This document shows, piece after piece, positions 6,766-14,066 of a stretch of 22,865 nt of DNA. Positions within the stretch are counted from its first letter, which is position 1. The number at the start of each line of letters is the position of its first letter. Source of the stretch: a virus. The stretch covers positions 1 through 22,865 of IMG/VR virus record IMGVR_UViG_3300033146_000500. One strand, written 5' to 3'. The notes under the pieces are model-generated. The model worked only from the letters and a program-made list of their open reading frames with translations. It made no database searches and was not told the origin of the DNA. The translations under genes were made by a program, and so were the position numbers.

Positions 6766-7808
6766 AGGGTATGAGTATCAAGGAATTGCGCGACAAACTT
6801 ACCGATGAGTCCGCTGAGGACATTACGGTTAAGGGAACCGCGATAACAGAAACATTGATTGCGAAGATTGACGCTTCTGATGTGCCAGATAATCTTGACG
6901 ATGGCGGTACAGTTGATTTTGTTATTTCGGATGATACCGTTGATTCGTATGGTGATATTGTTCGTGTTAGTGGTGTAGACCTTACTCGGTATGTTAAGAA
7001 TCCGGTAGTGCTGTGGGCGCACAACGGTCATGAACTTCCGATTGCGAAAGCAGTATCAATTGGTGTCGAAGGAAAAGAGTTGGTTTCGACCGCTGAATTC
7101 CCTGGACGTGATATTTATGATTTCGCAAATACAGTTTACAAACTATTGGTAAATAAATTTCTCAATGCTGTGAGTATTGGATTTAGCGTTCTTGAGTATG
7201 AACCGGTTGATCCCAAACAGCCGTATGGTGGATGGGATATTCTGAAATTCAAACTGAGTGAATATAGTGTCGTTCCGTTACCAGCGAATGAGAATGCGCT
7301 TGCGAAAGCATCTAACGTTATCGGCATGAAAGAGACGGTTGACTTTGCGACTAAGTTGCTTGATGGTGGAAATGTTTCTTTAACCGAAGCATATATGTCG
7401 CTCATTGGACATCGGAAGACTGTTGATTTTGGTGCTATTGACAGAATCAGCAAATGTGGTTCTATCTTTTGTTCGCGTTCTTCTGTTACAGTTGACAATG
7501 ATAACGAAAAAATACATAATGGAGAAGGGAGAAAACCAGATGACGGGGTAATTGAACCTGAAAGTAACGAGGACAAGAAAATGTTTATTGATACCAGAGA
7601 CCACGACGAAGAGATTGAAGTCAGAAAAACCATTGGTGTTGACATTACCGAGCATGAAGATCCGCTCGTTGTTGTTGCCAAGGGTGTGACGATCAGTGAT
7701 CCGCGCGACGATATTGTTATTGATATTGTTGACTACAGTGCGTCTAAAGCTCATGGTGTATTAAACGAAGATCAACTGAAAGAAGCTGTTTTTACCATTA
7801 AGTTTTGA
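6762..7808 (+). CDS. Prohead protease with a C-terminal extension
   Basis: This 348-residue protein begins with an HK97-type serine protease (about residues 45-195). Catalytic-type motifs are VLWAHNGHELP (His87 or His90), NAVSIGFSV (Ser138) and the closing SEYSVVPLPANENAL. It should cleave the scaffold-like N-terminus from the capsid protein and itself during head maturation. The family usually ends near residue 200. Here another ~150 residues follow: an acidic, low-complexity linker (about 240-290, rich in D, E, N) and a short beta-rich C-terminus with VVVAKGV and DDIVIDIVDYS. The extension may act as a scaffold or targeting part; I do not recognise it. GGAGGT (6751-6756) fixes the start. 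Confidence 0.9.
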   Translation: MKGMSIKELRDKLTDESAEDITVKGTAITETLIAKIDASDVPDNLDDGGTVDFVISDDTVDSYGDIVRVSGVDLTRYVKNPVVLWAHNGHELPIAKAVSIGVEGKELVSTAEFPGRDIYDFANTVYKLLVNKFLNAVSIGFSVLEYEPVDPKQPYGGWDILKFKLSEYSVVPLPANENALAKASNVIGMKETVDFATKLLDGGNVSLTEAYMSLIGHRKTVDFGAIDRISKCGSIFCSRSSVTVDNDNEKIHNGEGRKPDDGVIEPESNEDKKMFIDTRDHDEEIEVRKTIGVDITEHEDPLVVVAKGVTISDPRDDIVIDIVDYSASKAHGVLNEDQLKEAVFTIKF

Positions 7809-7839
7809 CGATTAACGCAATACATTGGAGGTATGCAAA

Positions 7840-9060
7840 ATGGAACTGACCATGGATCAACTCAAAGAAGTAGTCGCCGGTATCATGAAAGAGGTAAATC
7901 CTCATGGTATGGCACCTGACGTTCCCGGTGAGATCAAGCTGGGGACTGCCGATCCGATTGTTGACGCAATTACTGAGAAGGATGTATCTCGGGACATTAC
8001 CGGAATGTCTGCGAAAGAGCGTCGCCTTGCCATTGGACGTACCGTTCGTGCATTGGCCGCGACCAAGGGAAATGCATTTGCTGCTGATAAGTATGCTGAG
8101 AAGGTGTGGAATGAGTCGCCGGATTCGCATGTACGGAAAATCCTTGTTATCGGAACAGACGCTTCCGGTGGATTTTTGATCCCTGAGATTTTGTCTGACG
8201 ACTTTATCGAGCTTTACCGCCCCGTTGCTGTCGTGCGTAACCAGAACCCCGTTGAGATTCCGATGCCCGAAGGCAACATGAGCATGAATGGACTCGCATC
8301 CGGCGCAAGTGCAGACTACATCGGTGAGACGGAAAACCTGCCCGTTGGTGAGCAGACCTTCAGACGCATGTCGTTTTCTGCAAAGAAGCTCGCGGTATTG
8401 ACTCCGATCTCGAATGATCTGCTTTCCACGCCGTCGGGAAAAGTTGACCGTTTGGTTGCTGACGATATTTCGTATGCAACTGCCAGTCGTGAGGATATTG
8501 CATTTCTTCGCGGTGATGGTTCTGGTAACTCTCCTGTCGGGTTCAAGTCGCTGTGTCTTCCTGCGAACCTGATTCCGTCTGCGTGGATGGCTGGTACTTC
8601 TCTCGGTGATATCCGTCGTGATATTTACAAGCTGAAGAAAGCATTGCGGTATGCTGAAGTTCCCTTCCGTCTGCCGGTGTTGTTCATGAGTCCTAGGTCT
8701 GAATTTGCCGCTGAGCTGGCAATGGATAGCTACGGAAACACCCCGCTTGGAACTGAGATGCAGACCAAGGGTACCCTGATGGGCTTCCCCTTCGTTTCGA
8801 CGACTAAGATTCCTGACAACCTCGGTGCTGGCAGCGATGAGTCCGAAATCTACCTCGTAGATATGGCCGACGTTGTTGTTGCTGATATGACGCGCCCACA
8901 GATCGCTGCATCCATGGAAGCGTCGTATTTCGATGGAACTCAGATGCGCTCTGCATTCCATGCTGACCTGACTCTCATGCGTATCATCGCTCGTCACGAT
9001 TTCAACATGCGCCACCTTGAGTCCCTTGCGATTCTTACTGGCGTCAAGTGGGATGTGTGA
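7840..9060 (+). CDS. Major capsid protein (HK97 fold)
   Basis: A 406-residue shell protein. The first ~100 residues are helical and charged (MDQLKEVVAGIMKEV, AKERRLAIGRTVRAL) and look like the scaffolding delta domain removed by the protease. The mature part begins near IGTDASGGFLIPEI (about residue 104) and continues with typical HK97 elements: the E-loop region around GASADYIGETENLPVGEQTF, KLAVLTPISNDLL, FLRGDGSGNSPVGF, and the A-domain strands to the end. ATG 7840 lies 7 bases after GGAGGT (7827-7832); an in-frame TTG at 7825 overlaps that site and is rejected. Codons ending in C (TTC, AAC, GAC, ATC) are visibly commoner than in neighbouring genes, as expected for the most abundant virion protein. 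The exact cleavage site is not predicted. Confidence 0.95.
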   Translation: MELTMDQLKEVVAGIMKEVNPHGMAPDVPGEIKLGTADPIVDAITEKDVSRDITGMSAKERRLAIGRTVRALAATKGNAFAADKYAEKVWNESPDSHVRKILVIGTDASGGFLIPEILSDDFIELYRPVAVVRNQNPVEIPMPEGNMSMNGLASGASADYIGETENLPVGEQTFRRMSFSAKKLAVLTPISNDLLSTPSGKVDRLVADDISYATASREDIAFLRGDGSGNSPVGFKSLCLPANLIPSAWMAGTSLGDIRRDIYKLKKALRYAEVPFRLPVLFMSPRSEFAAELAMDSYGNTPLGTEMQTKGTLMGFPFVSTTKIPDNLGAGSDESEIYLVDMADVVVADMTRPQIAASMEASYFDGTQMRSAFHADLTLMRIIARHDFNMRHLESLAILTGVKWDV

Positions 9061-9065
9061 TAACC

Positions 9066-9278
9066 ATGATCGTTGTAAAATTCACAAGACGTTATGGTGT
9101 GTATCACACTGGTGAAGTCGCCGGATTTGATAAAGCGGCATTCGCAAAGGTTCCGAACGAATCTTGCGAAATCATTAGTCGCAATGGTGACGATGAAATC
9201 AAGCCCGACGAAGCAGAACCAGATGATGCTAAAAAGAAAAAAGTGAGAGTAAATGTAAAGACCAAAAAGGGGGCATGA
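9066..9278 (+). CDS. Small conserved phage protein after the capsid gene
   Basis: A 70-residue protein beginning MIVVKFTRRYGVYHTGEVAGF, a pattern I associate with short proteins near capsid genes of siphoviruses: a hydrophobic strand, then a YxxGEVAGF turn. The second half is acidic, then strongly basic (KKKKVRVNVKTKK), and probably disordered. GTG 9057 (overlapping the capsid stop) or ATG 9066 could be the start; ATG is preferred because it begins at the conserved strand. Function is unknown; a role in head assembly is inferred only from position. Confidence 0.7.
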   Translation: MIVVKFTRRYGVYHTGEVAGFDKAAFAKVPNESCEIISRNGDDEIKPDEAEPDDAKKKKVRVNVKTKKGA

Positions 9279-9279
9279 T

Positions 9280-9810
9280 ATGAAACATGCTTTGAGTGGT
9301 CCCGCTGACTTTGTTTTGGATATGAGTACGGCTCATATTTTTACTGCAAGCGGATTACCGACTGAAATTTCACACGCTTTTCAATGCCCGGTTGATACGC
9401 GAGCCGAAGTTGTATTTCTTCTTTCGTTCTCAACGTCGGGCGCAAATGCGAAATTGGGAATTGATGACGTTGTTATCAAGGGTGCGCATTCCGACCCAGG
9501 TTCTGGATGGGATAGTATTGCTGCACTTGAGATGCTTAGTCCCAAGCACAACTATTTTTATACCATTCCTGCAACGGCGCATCTTTCTGCAATTGCTGTG
9601 AAGATTCGCCCGACGTTTGAATGGAATCAAGTAACTTTGTCGCTTGCGAATAAAGATGGACTCGTTACCGGGATCAGTGGAACTGTCTATATGCACAATT
9701 ACGACAACAATTCACTTGAAAAAGAATGTGTTGATAGTGATGACATTTATGTCCCTCGGTTCTGGCGTCCTTCGTGTGAACTTGTTATTAGCAGTCAGAA
9801 GATGGATTGA
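9280..9810 (+). CDS. Putative head-associated protein, MKH(A/Q)LS family member 1
   Basis: A 176-residue protein of unknown function, predicted beta-rich (VVFLLSFSTSG, AKLGIDDVVIKG, SAIAVKIRP). It is the first of three consecutive genes that start MKH(A/Q)LS. Its LLSFSTSGANAKLGIDDVVI segment aligns with LLSFATATPAQMKIVGLEVR of member 3, and both end near a VPRFWR or SAVWR motif. It follows the capsid gene and precedes the connector gene, the usual place for decoration or head-fibre genes. The start is well supported by AAGGGGG (9267-9273). No catalytic motif, signal peptide or membrane segment is seen. A decoration role is inference. Confidence 0.75.
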   Translation: MKHALSGPADFVLDMSTAHIFTASGLPTEISHAFQCPVDTRAEVVFLLSFSTSGANAKLGIDDVVIKGAHSDPGSGWDSIAALEMLSPKHNYFYTIPATAHLSAIAVKIRPTFEWNQVTLSLANKDGLVTGISGTVYMHNYDNNSLEKECVDSDDIYVPRFWRPSCELVISSQKMD

Positions 9811-9822
9811 TGGAGGTATCAT

Positions 9823-10368
9823 ATGAAACACCAACTCAGTCCGTTTAATAATCATAACTTTGTTTCTGTTTCTCAAAACATCGGAGAATTTTCTGATACA
9901 GAGCAAACTCTTCTTGTACAATTTAGCATCAACAAAGAAATTGACGGTGATTCTCATTCGATTATTGTATTTATTAGGGGCGACAAGAAGAATCAAAGTG
10001 CTACTGGAGTATCTGCATTAGTCAGATATAGTGATGTGTGGCTCGCTGTTGATGATGCTGAGTGGAGTAATTTGCTGTCGAATGTTTACGATTGTTCTGA
10101 ACTCGAAAAGCATCCACTGTATATGGGTGCCGGAGTTCTTAATGTTTTTGAATTTGCCATCGACAAAACAAAAGCGTATGGAAGAATTGAATTGATGATT
10201 CCATGCATCACTAATATTACGATAAATGTCATTGCCGCATCAATGGTAACCGGTCTCAATGAACAGCCAAATGAACGTTCAGTATTGAGTGCTTATTCAT
10301 TGGATAGGCAACCGACGTATATTTTTCTTGAACCAGAATTGCCGAAAGCTCAGAGTGAGATGTCATGA
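9823..10368 (+). CDS. Putative head-associated protein, MKH(A/Q)LS family member 2
   Basis: A 181-residue protein beginning MKHQLS, with GGAGGT at 9812-9817 ahead of its start. Predicted strands include TLLVQFSIN, SIIVFIRGD, VLNVFEFAID and the hydrophobic ITNITINVIAA. It is more diverged than the other two and has an extra central segment containing two Trp (VWLAVDDAEWSN). The last ~30 residues (SVLSAYSLDRQ to the stop) may be flexible. The general order matches members 1 and 3: an N-terminal tag, a central hydrophobic strand around LL(V/S)xF, then further strands. Homology is therefore likely but not proven. The stop overlaps the start of the next gene as ATGA. Confidence 0.7.
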   Translation: MKHQLSPFNNHNFVSVSQNIGEFSDTEQTLLVQFSINKEIDGDSHSIIVFIRGDKKNQSATGVSALVRYSDVWLAVDDAEWSNLLSNVYDCSELEKHPLYMGAGVLNVFEFAIDKTKAYGRIELMIPCITNITINVIAASMVTGLNEQPNERSVLSAYSLDRQPTYIFLEPELPKAQSEMS

Positions 10369-10817
10369 AACATGCGCTGAGTGATTTGTCGTCACTGCTG
10401 ATCAAGGCTCCTTCTTCGTATATGAGGAATGTTCCACACGACTCATGGTTGAAAGAGGTTATAGATTTTACGTTTGATACAGCAAAAGAAGAGTGTGCTG
10501 GGTATACTCTTTTGCTTAGTTTTGCAACTGCTACACCAGCGCAAATGAAAATTGTCGGACTAGAAGTTAGGGATACGGCGAACGCTAACAATAAAATGTC
10601 ATGCGATCTTGATGTTAAAATTGAGACCACATTAAATCCTGTTTATATTTTGGTGCCAATTCCAAAGCTATTTACACTTAGCGAAGGTTTCGCGATTGAT
10701 GTTATTCACGATCTTGACAATAAAGAAAATAACGCATTGCTGATTGGCACGAACCCAAAGAACACTGATTACGACAAAGAAGGTGTAACTGTTATTGATT
10801 CTGCTGTTTGGAGATAA
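10365..10817 (+). CDS. Putative head-associated protein, MKH(A/Q)LS family member 3
   Basis: A 150-residue protein beginning MKHALS. At the DNA level its first 20 bases match those of member 1 at 17 positions, although the proteins differ widely after residue 6. Predicted strands include GYTLLLSFATAT, MKIVGLEVRD and PVYILVPIP. It ends with a SAVWR tail resembling the PRFWR of member 1. Its start overlaps the stop of member 2 (10365-10368), with only a weak GAGTGAG upstream, so translation is probably coupled. It is followed directly by the head-tail connector gene. Function is unknown. Confidence 0.72.
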   Translation: MKHALSDLSSLLIKAPSSYMRNVPHDSWLKEVIDFTFDTAKEECAGYTLLLSFATATPAQMKIVGLEVRDTANANNKMSCDLDVKIETTLNPVYILVPIPKLFTLSEGFAIDVIHDLDNKENNALLIGTNPKNTDYDKEGVTVIDSAVWR

Positions 10818-10820
10818 GTG

Positions 10821-11537
10821 ATGATTGAAGTATTAGAACCAGCATCGACTCTTGATCTCGTGACACCAGACATGGTAACTCGTGGATGGGATGAGGTTGA
10901 TGACTTATCTTCGGATGAGGTCGAGTTGGCTATTGCTGCTTCATCACGATCTTTCAATCATTGGTGCGGTAGAGTGTTTTCAAGTCAACGGTATCTTGAA
11001 ACAATGGAAGCGTCCCATACGTTGAAGTTGATACTTCGTGAAGGTCCAATTAGCGACGTAAGCGAAGTGCTTAGTATGGGTGCGCCAGTCATTGATTATA
11101 TCGTAGACAAGGAAACAAGCATATTACATAAGAACAATATGATCCCGTGGTATGGTCCACTGAGGAGAGACGGTGTGTTGCGGGACAGCTTTGCCGCCTA
11201 CGACATACCGCTTTCACTTACGGTGGACTATATCGCGGGTTATATTACACAACCGATGATTGAATTAGATCCGACTGTCGGTGATAAAACAATTCCCGTT
11301 GATCTTGAGTATGCGTGTATTGTACAATCAAGAATCGTTATCAAAGGGTTGCGTGGCATGCCTGTCGGGATTCCTCAAAGTATTGTTGTGGGACCATACG
11401 AGGCTAAACATGCTACCGTTGATTCGATGGTTGGATCTGGCTCTGGATATTGGGCGACAGCAATTGCTGATCCTACAATCATGTGGCTTCCGCTTGAAGT
11501 AAGACGCACGTTGGTTTTATATCGCAGGACATTCTGA
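10821..11537 (+). CDS. Head-tail connector (adaptor) protein
   Basis: A 238-residue neck protein expected to sit under the portal. Near the N-terminus, the helix VELAIAASSRSFNHWCGRVF matches the helical core of gp6/gp15-like connectors, where a tryptophan/cysteine-glycine-arginine helix is typical. The rest is beta and loop (LKLILREGPISDVSEV, LTVDYIAGY), and another helix (LEYACIVQSRIVIKGL) follows. ATG 10821 lies 6 bases after GGAGA; a GTG directly before it is not needed. The stop TGA overlaps the next ATG. The family call rests on the helix pattern and gene order. Confidence 0.78.
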   Translation: MIEVLEPASTLDLVTPDMVTRGWDEVDDLSSDEVELAIAASSRSFNHWCGRVFSSQRYLETMEASHTLKLILREGPISDVSEVLSMGAPVIDYIVDKETSILHKNNMIPWYGPLRRDGVLRDSFAAYDIPLSLTVDYIAGYITQPMIELDPTVGDKTIPVDLEYACIVQSRIVIKGLRGMPVGIPQSIVVGPYEAKHATVDSMVGSGSGYWATAIADPTIMWLPLEVRRTLVLYRRTF

Positions 11538-11857
11538 TGATTGCCGCTGTCAAGTTTGCTATGACTGATCGAGTCACGTTCCATAAATTAGTTGGTCGTG
11601 ATCAAGACCTTAATGCTGTATATGAAATCATATCGAATGTTAGGTGTTTGATTAGTTCTAAGCAAGATAATAGTACAACGGCGAATGGTGTTCGCGATGT
11701 TAATCCATCGACCGCAGTTTATTTCTTTAATGAACACGAGATATCTGAAGGAGATATTGTCGAATTTGGTAATGGTGAGAAATGTGAAATTGACAGGATA
11801 TCAGACGTAAAGAAATTCGGTAAAGTGTTTGCGTATTTCAGTGTAATGAGGAAATGA
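11537..11857 (+). CDS. Head closure (stopper) protein
   Basis: A 106-residue beta-rich protein with VTFHKLVGRDQDLNAVYE near the start and a C-terminal barrel-like half (ISEGDIVEFGNGEKCEIDRI, KVFAYFSVMRK). Its size, strand pattern and place between the connector and a gp10-like gene fit the SH3-like stopper proteins that retain DNA after packaging. AGGA at 11526-11529 precedes the start by 7 bases, and the start overlaps the connector stop. The family is diverse, so the assignment leans on order. Confidence 0.65.
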   Translation: MIAAVKFAMTDRVTFHKLVGRDQDLNAVYEIISNVRCLISSKQDNSTTANGVRDVNPSTAVYFFNEHEISEGDIVEFGNGEKCEIDRISDVKKFGKVFAYFSVMRK

Positions 11858-11858
11858 T

Positions 11859-12245
11859 ATGATCACCATGGTAGTGAAAACCAACGCAAAGAGTGTGCAT
11901 TTGTCGGATGCGCGGATGTTATCTGCATATCATCTTGCATTCGTAAAGGCTGGTCAGACTCTTACGAGGACTACTGAACAGCTTGCGGCGTTGAAGACTG
12001 GTGCATTGCGCGGTTCTATTACGATGGAAATTGAGCGTGAAGCTCATTCGGTCGTTGCGCATATTGGTTATGATAATTCAGTATCATACGCATTGATGCA
12101 CGAAAATTGGCCGATAGAATCGTATCGTAGACCTACCACACCGAGAACCGTACCACGGGCAATGAAGACCGCTGCTGAGTTAATTATGTTTGAGTCTATT
12201 GTTGAAGCTCAAGTTGATCTTGAGTTAGTATTGGCGTCGGTGTAA
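11859..12245 (+). CDS. HK97 gp10-like neck / tail-completion protein
   Basis: A 128-residue protein. The segment TGALRGSITMEIE, followed by VVAHIGYDNSVSYALMHE, is characteristic of the gp10-like family of siphophage head-tail joining proteins, where a TGxLRxSI motif precedes a Y-A-xxxE motif. The C-terminus is a helix (VPRAMKTAAELIMFESIVEA). GAGGA (11848-11852) supports the start. It should take part in the neck between stopper and tail terminator. Confidence 0.78.
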   Translation: MITMVVKTNAKSVHLSDARMLSAYHLAFVKAGQTLTRTTEQLAALKTGALRGSITMEIEREAHSVVAHIGYDNSVSYALMHENWPIESYRRPTTPRTVPRAMKTAAELIMFESIVEAQVDLELVLASV

Positions 12246-12249
12246 TATC

Positions 12250-12621
12250 ATGTCATCTATTTACGAAGATATTAGATGGTTAATTCATGGTTATTTTGGT
12301 CTTGATATTCCTGTCTATAATGAAGGAATTACCGCCGAAGATGAAATTAGCATTGGCATTAAAGTTAAATCAACCACTGACATAAGTCCGAATAATGGAG
12401 AATCGCATCTCTATAATCTTATGATTATGGTTGCGTCAGACAAAGACGGTGGTGCGCGTGGGGTATCGGAAAGTCTTTCAAGGGCATTTAATACCGTCAA
12501 GACACGGATTCATCCATCGTGTGGTGTTCACGCGATTACTGCGACTAGACCAATATTGATGAGCAGGCTTGTTGGTGGTGATGTTATTTATATGTTTAAT
12601 GCTTTTGCTTACAAATCATAA
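12250..12621 (+). CDS. Probable tail terminator protein
   Basis: A 123-residue alpha/beta protein with an N-terminal helix (YEDIRWLIHGYFG), several strands (SHLYNLMIMVASD, VIYMFNAFAYKS) and a central helix (VSESLSRAFNTVKTRI). This helix-strand-helix-strand layout and its place directly after a gp10-like gene fit proteins that cap the tail tube and dock it to the head. The ribosome binding site is weak (GGTG around 12239). There are no decisive motifs, so the call is mainly by fold pattern and synteny. Confidence 0.62.
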   Translation: MSSIYEDIRWLIHGYFGLDIPVYNEGITAEDEISIGIKVKSTTDISPNNGESHLYNLMIMVASDKDGGARGVSESLSRAFNTVKTRIHPSCGVHAITATRPILMSRLVGGDVIYMFNAFAYKS

Positions 12622-12634
12622 AGGAGGTGAATGA

Positions 12635-12865
12635 ATGGTACGTAAAAAGAAGTCCTACACCAAGCCAGATCATGTCGTCACTTATTCGCAAATTGATACT
12701 TGGCGTGAGATTCCAAGATTCAAATGCGACGTATGTGGCGAGATCTCGCTTGGTCTACACGCTGCCGAAAGACATGCTCAAAAACATGAGTTTGGCTTAG
12801 TGCGCAAAAATAAAGACGCATGTATCCGATATGATCGGTACGGTGTCGAAGTGAAGGGAGAGTAA
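12635..12865 (+). CDS. Small C2H2 zinc-finger protein
   Basis: A 76-residue basic protein with a single classical zinc-binding pattern: C-x2-C-x12-H-x3-H (FKCDVCGEISLG, then HAAERHAQKH) in the middle. A lysine-rich N-terminus (MVRKKKSY) precedes it and a charged C-terminus follows. It could bind nucleic acid or simply be zinc-stabilised; sequence alone does not say. It has the strongest ribosome binding site in the window (AAGGAGGTGA, 12621-12630, close to ATG 12635), so it may be made in quantity. It sits between the tail terminator and tube genes, an unexpected place for a DNA-binding type of domain. Confidence 0.8.
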   Translation: MVRKKKSYTKPDHVVTYSQIDTWREIPRFKCDVCGEISLGLHAAERHAQKHEFGLVRKNKDACIRYDRYGVEVKGE

Positions 12866-12867
12866 AT

Positions 12868-13221
12868 ATGGCCGCTGTTACGATCACAGTTGATAAGCTG
12901 AAAAATGTTTATGATGGGTTTACCGCAGTTCTTGCGCATACGCTTGACGCTGAGGGTATTACCTTTCGATCGTCTGGGAATGAAATGATTATTATTCGTC
13001 ATGATGGTGGTGCAGAAGCCGGTACTGTCGTTTTGCAGTCTACGCCCGATCAGTTGAATCGACTTGGTGACATTCAAGTTGTGCTGAATAGTGGTGACGT
13101 GAAAGGCATTGGTCCAGTTAAGCAACTCGGATTTATGGATTCGAGTGGAATGGTAACTTTGAAGCTGGCAGCTGATATCAGCAACACGATTGTTGCTTAT
13201 GTTTTTCAGCCGTCTTCGTGA
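12868..13221 (+). CDS. Small virion-like protein, unknown role
   Basis: A 117-residue protein rich in beta strands. After an N-terminal helix (TVDKLKNVYDGFTAVLA) it shows GGAEAGTVVLQSTPDQLNRL, DIQVVLNSGDVKGIGPVKQL and a closing run of strands (MVTLKLAADISNTIVAYVF). The GPVKQ(L/x)GF turn followed by alternating strands recalls short structural proteins common near the neck or tube genes of siphophages. GGGAGAG precedes ATG 12868. A role as minor head or tail protein is inferred. Confidence 0.65.
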   Translation: MAAVTITVDKLKNVYDGFTAVLAHTLDAEGITFRSSGNEMIIIRHDGGAEAGTVVLQSTPDQLNRLGDIQVVLNSGDVKGIGPVKQLGFMDSSGMVTLKLAADISNTIVAYVFQPSS

Positions 13222-13250
13222 ACAAAATAAAATGATATTGGAGGATTGAT

Positions 13251-13688
13251 ATGGCTGAATCGAATGCTATTGCTGCTTTTGGAACTGTGTTGGAAGTTGG
13301 CGACGGTGGAAGCCCGGAGGTTTTTACTGGTATTGCAGAAGTGCATGATGTTAATGGACCGGGAATTTCGCTTGATATGATCGAACGGACTCATCAACTT
13401 TCTCCAGACGCAACGAAAGAGTACATCGCCGGTTTGAAGGATCTCGACAACATCACGTTCGAGATTGGTTTCGTGCCGACAGATCCGACTCATTCGCTGA
13501 CGACCGGGTTTCTGGCTGATTGGAAAAACCGCGTGATGCGGACTTACCATTTGGTGTTTCCCGACTCCGGTAATACGACTTGGGAACTCAAGGGATACGT
13601 GTCCGGATTTTCGATCAAAGGTCCGACCCAGGGATTGCTGACCGCTGACGTGACCATCAAACTCACCGGTGGGCTTACTGAGATTTGA
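13251..13688 (+). CDS. Major tail tube protein
   Basis: A 145-residue protein that should polymerise into the non-contractile tail tube. Typical elements are an N-terminal AFGTVLEVGDGGSPEVFTGI, the loop GISLDMIERTHQLSP, the segment EYIAGLKDLDNITFEIGF, and a C-terminal pair of strands (YVSGFSIKGPT, LLTADVTIKLTG). The order matches TP901-1/lambda-type tube proteins. GGAGG (13241-13245) precedes the start by 5 bases. Codon choice is richer in C-ending codons than in most neighbours, as in the capsid gene, consistent with high expression. It is followed by the chaperone pair and tape measure, as expected. Confidence 0.9.
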   Translation: MAESNAIAAFGTVLEVGDGGSPEVFTGIAEVHDVNGPGISLDMIERTHQLSPDATKEYIAGLKDLDNITFEIGFVPTDPTHSLTTGFLADWKNRVMRTYHLVFPDSGNTTWELKGYVSGFSIKGPTQGLLTADVTIKLTGGLTEI

Positions 13689-13736
13689 TCTTGAAGTATC
13701 AGGTAATGTGTGTTATTGTTACGTCGGAGGTTAATT

Positions 13737-14066
13737 ATGGATTTTAAGGCAACTAAAAACATCGAGAACTTCGGCGGTAAAAATCGCACACTTGTTTGGA
13801 ATATGAATGCTGTGTGTGAACTTGAGGCCATCGAAAAAGTCAACATTCTTTCCGGCGGGAATTTTTGGCGTGACATGAGTGTATCGAAATTTCGTACACT
13901 TATTTATGTGATGCTGTACAAAGAAGATCCGAGACCGTCGATGGAAGAAGTTGGCGAGTTTATCAGTGATTATGGTTTCGACAAGATTGGCGATATTGTT
14001 GCTGAGATGTTTGAAGCGATTGCTGATGGCAAAAAAGGTCAAGATGGTGGCCAGGGAAAAGAATAA
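13737..14066 (+). CDS. Tail assembly chaperone, short form (gpG-like)
   Basis: A 109-residue protein with a compact N-terminal part (FGGKNRTLVWNMNAVCELE) and helices around FRTLIYVMLYKEDP and VGEFISDYGFDKIGDIVAEM. This matches the first domain of siphophage tail assembly chaperones, which bind the tape measure protein while the tube assembles. ATG 13737 lies 6 bases after GGAGG (13726-13730); an in-frame GTG at 13710 is rejected. Near its 3' end is an A6 run (14031-14036) where the ribosome can slip to make the long form. Confidence 0.85.
   Translation: MDFKATKNIENFGGKNRTLVWNMNAVCELEAIEKVNILSGGNFWRDMSVSKFRTLIYVMLYKEDPRPSMEEVGEFISDYGFDKIGDIVAEMFEAIADGKKGQDGGQGKE

Noticed and set aside
7798-9015. 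405-codon open frame antisense to the capsid gene
   Set aside because: It mirrors the biased codon use of the capsid gene on the other strand, has no ribosome binding site, and its product is low-complexity and basic.
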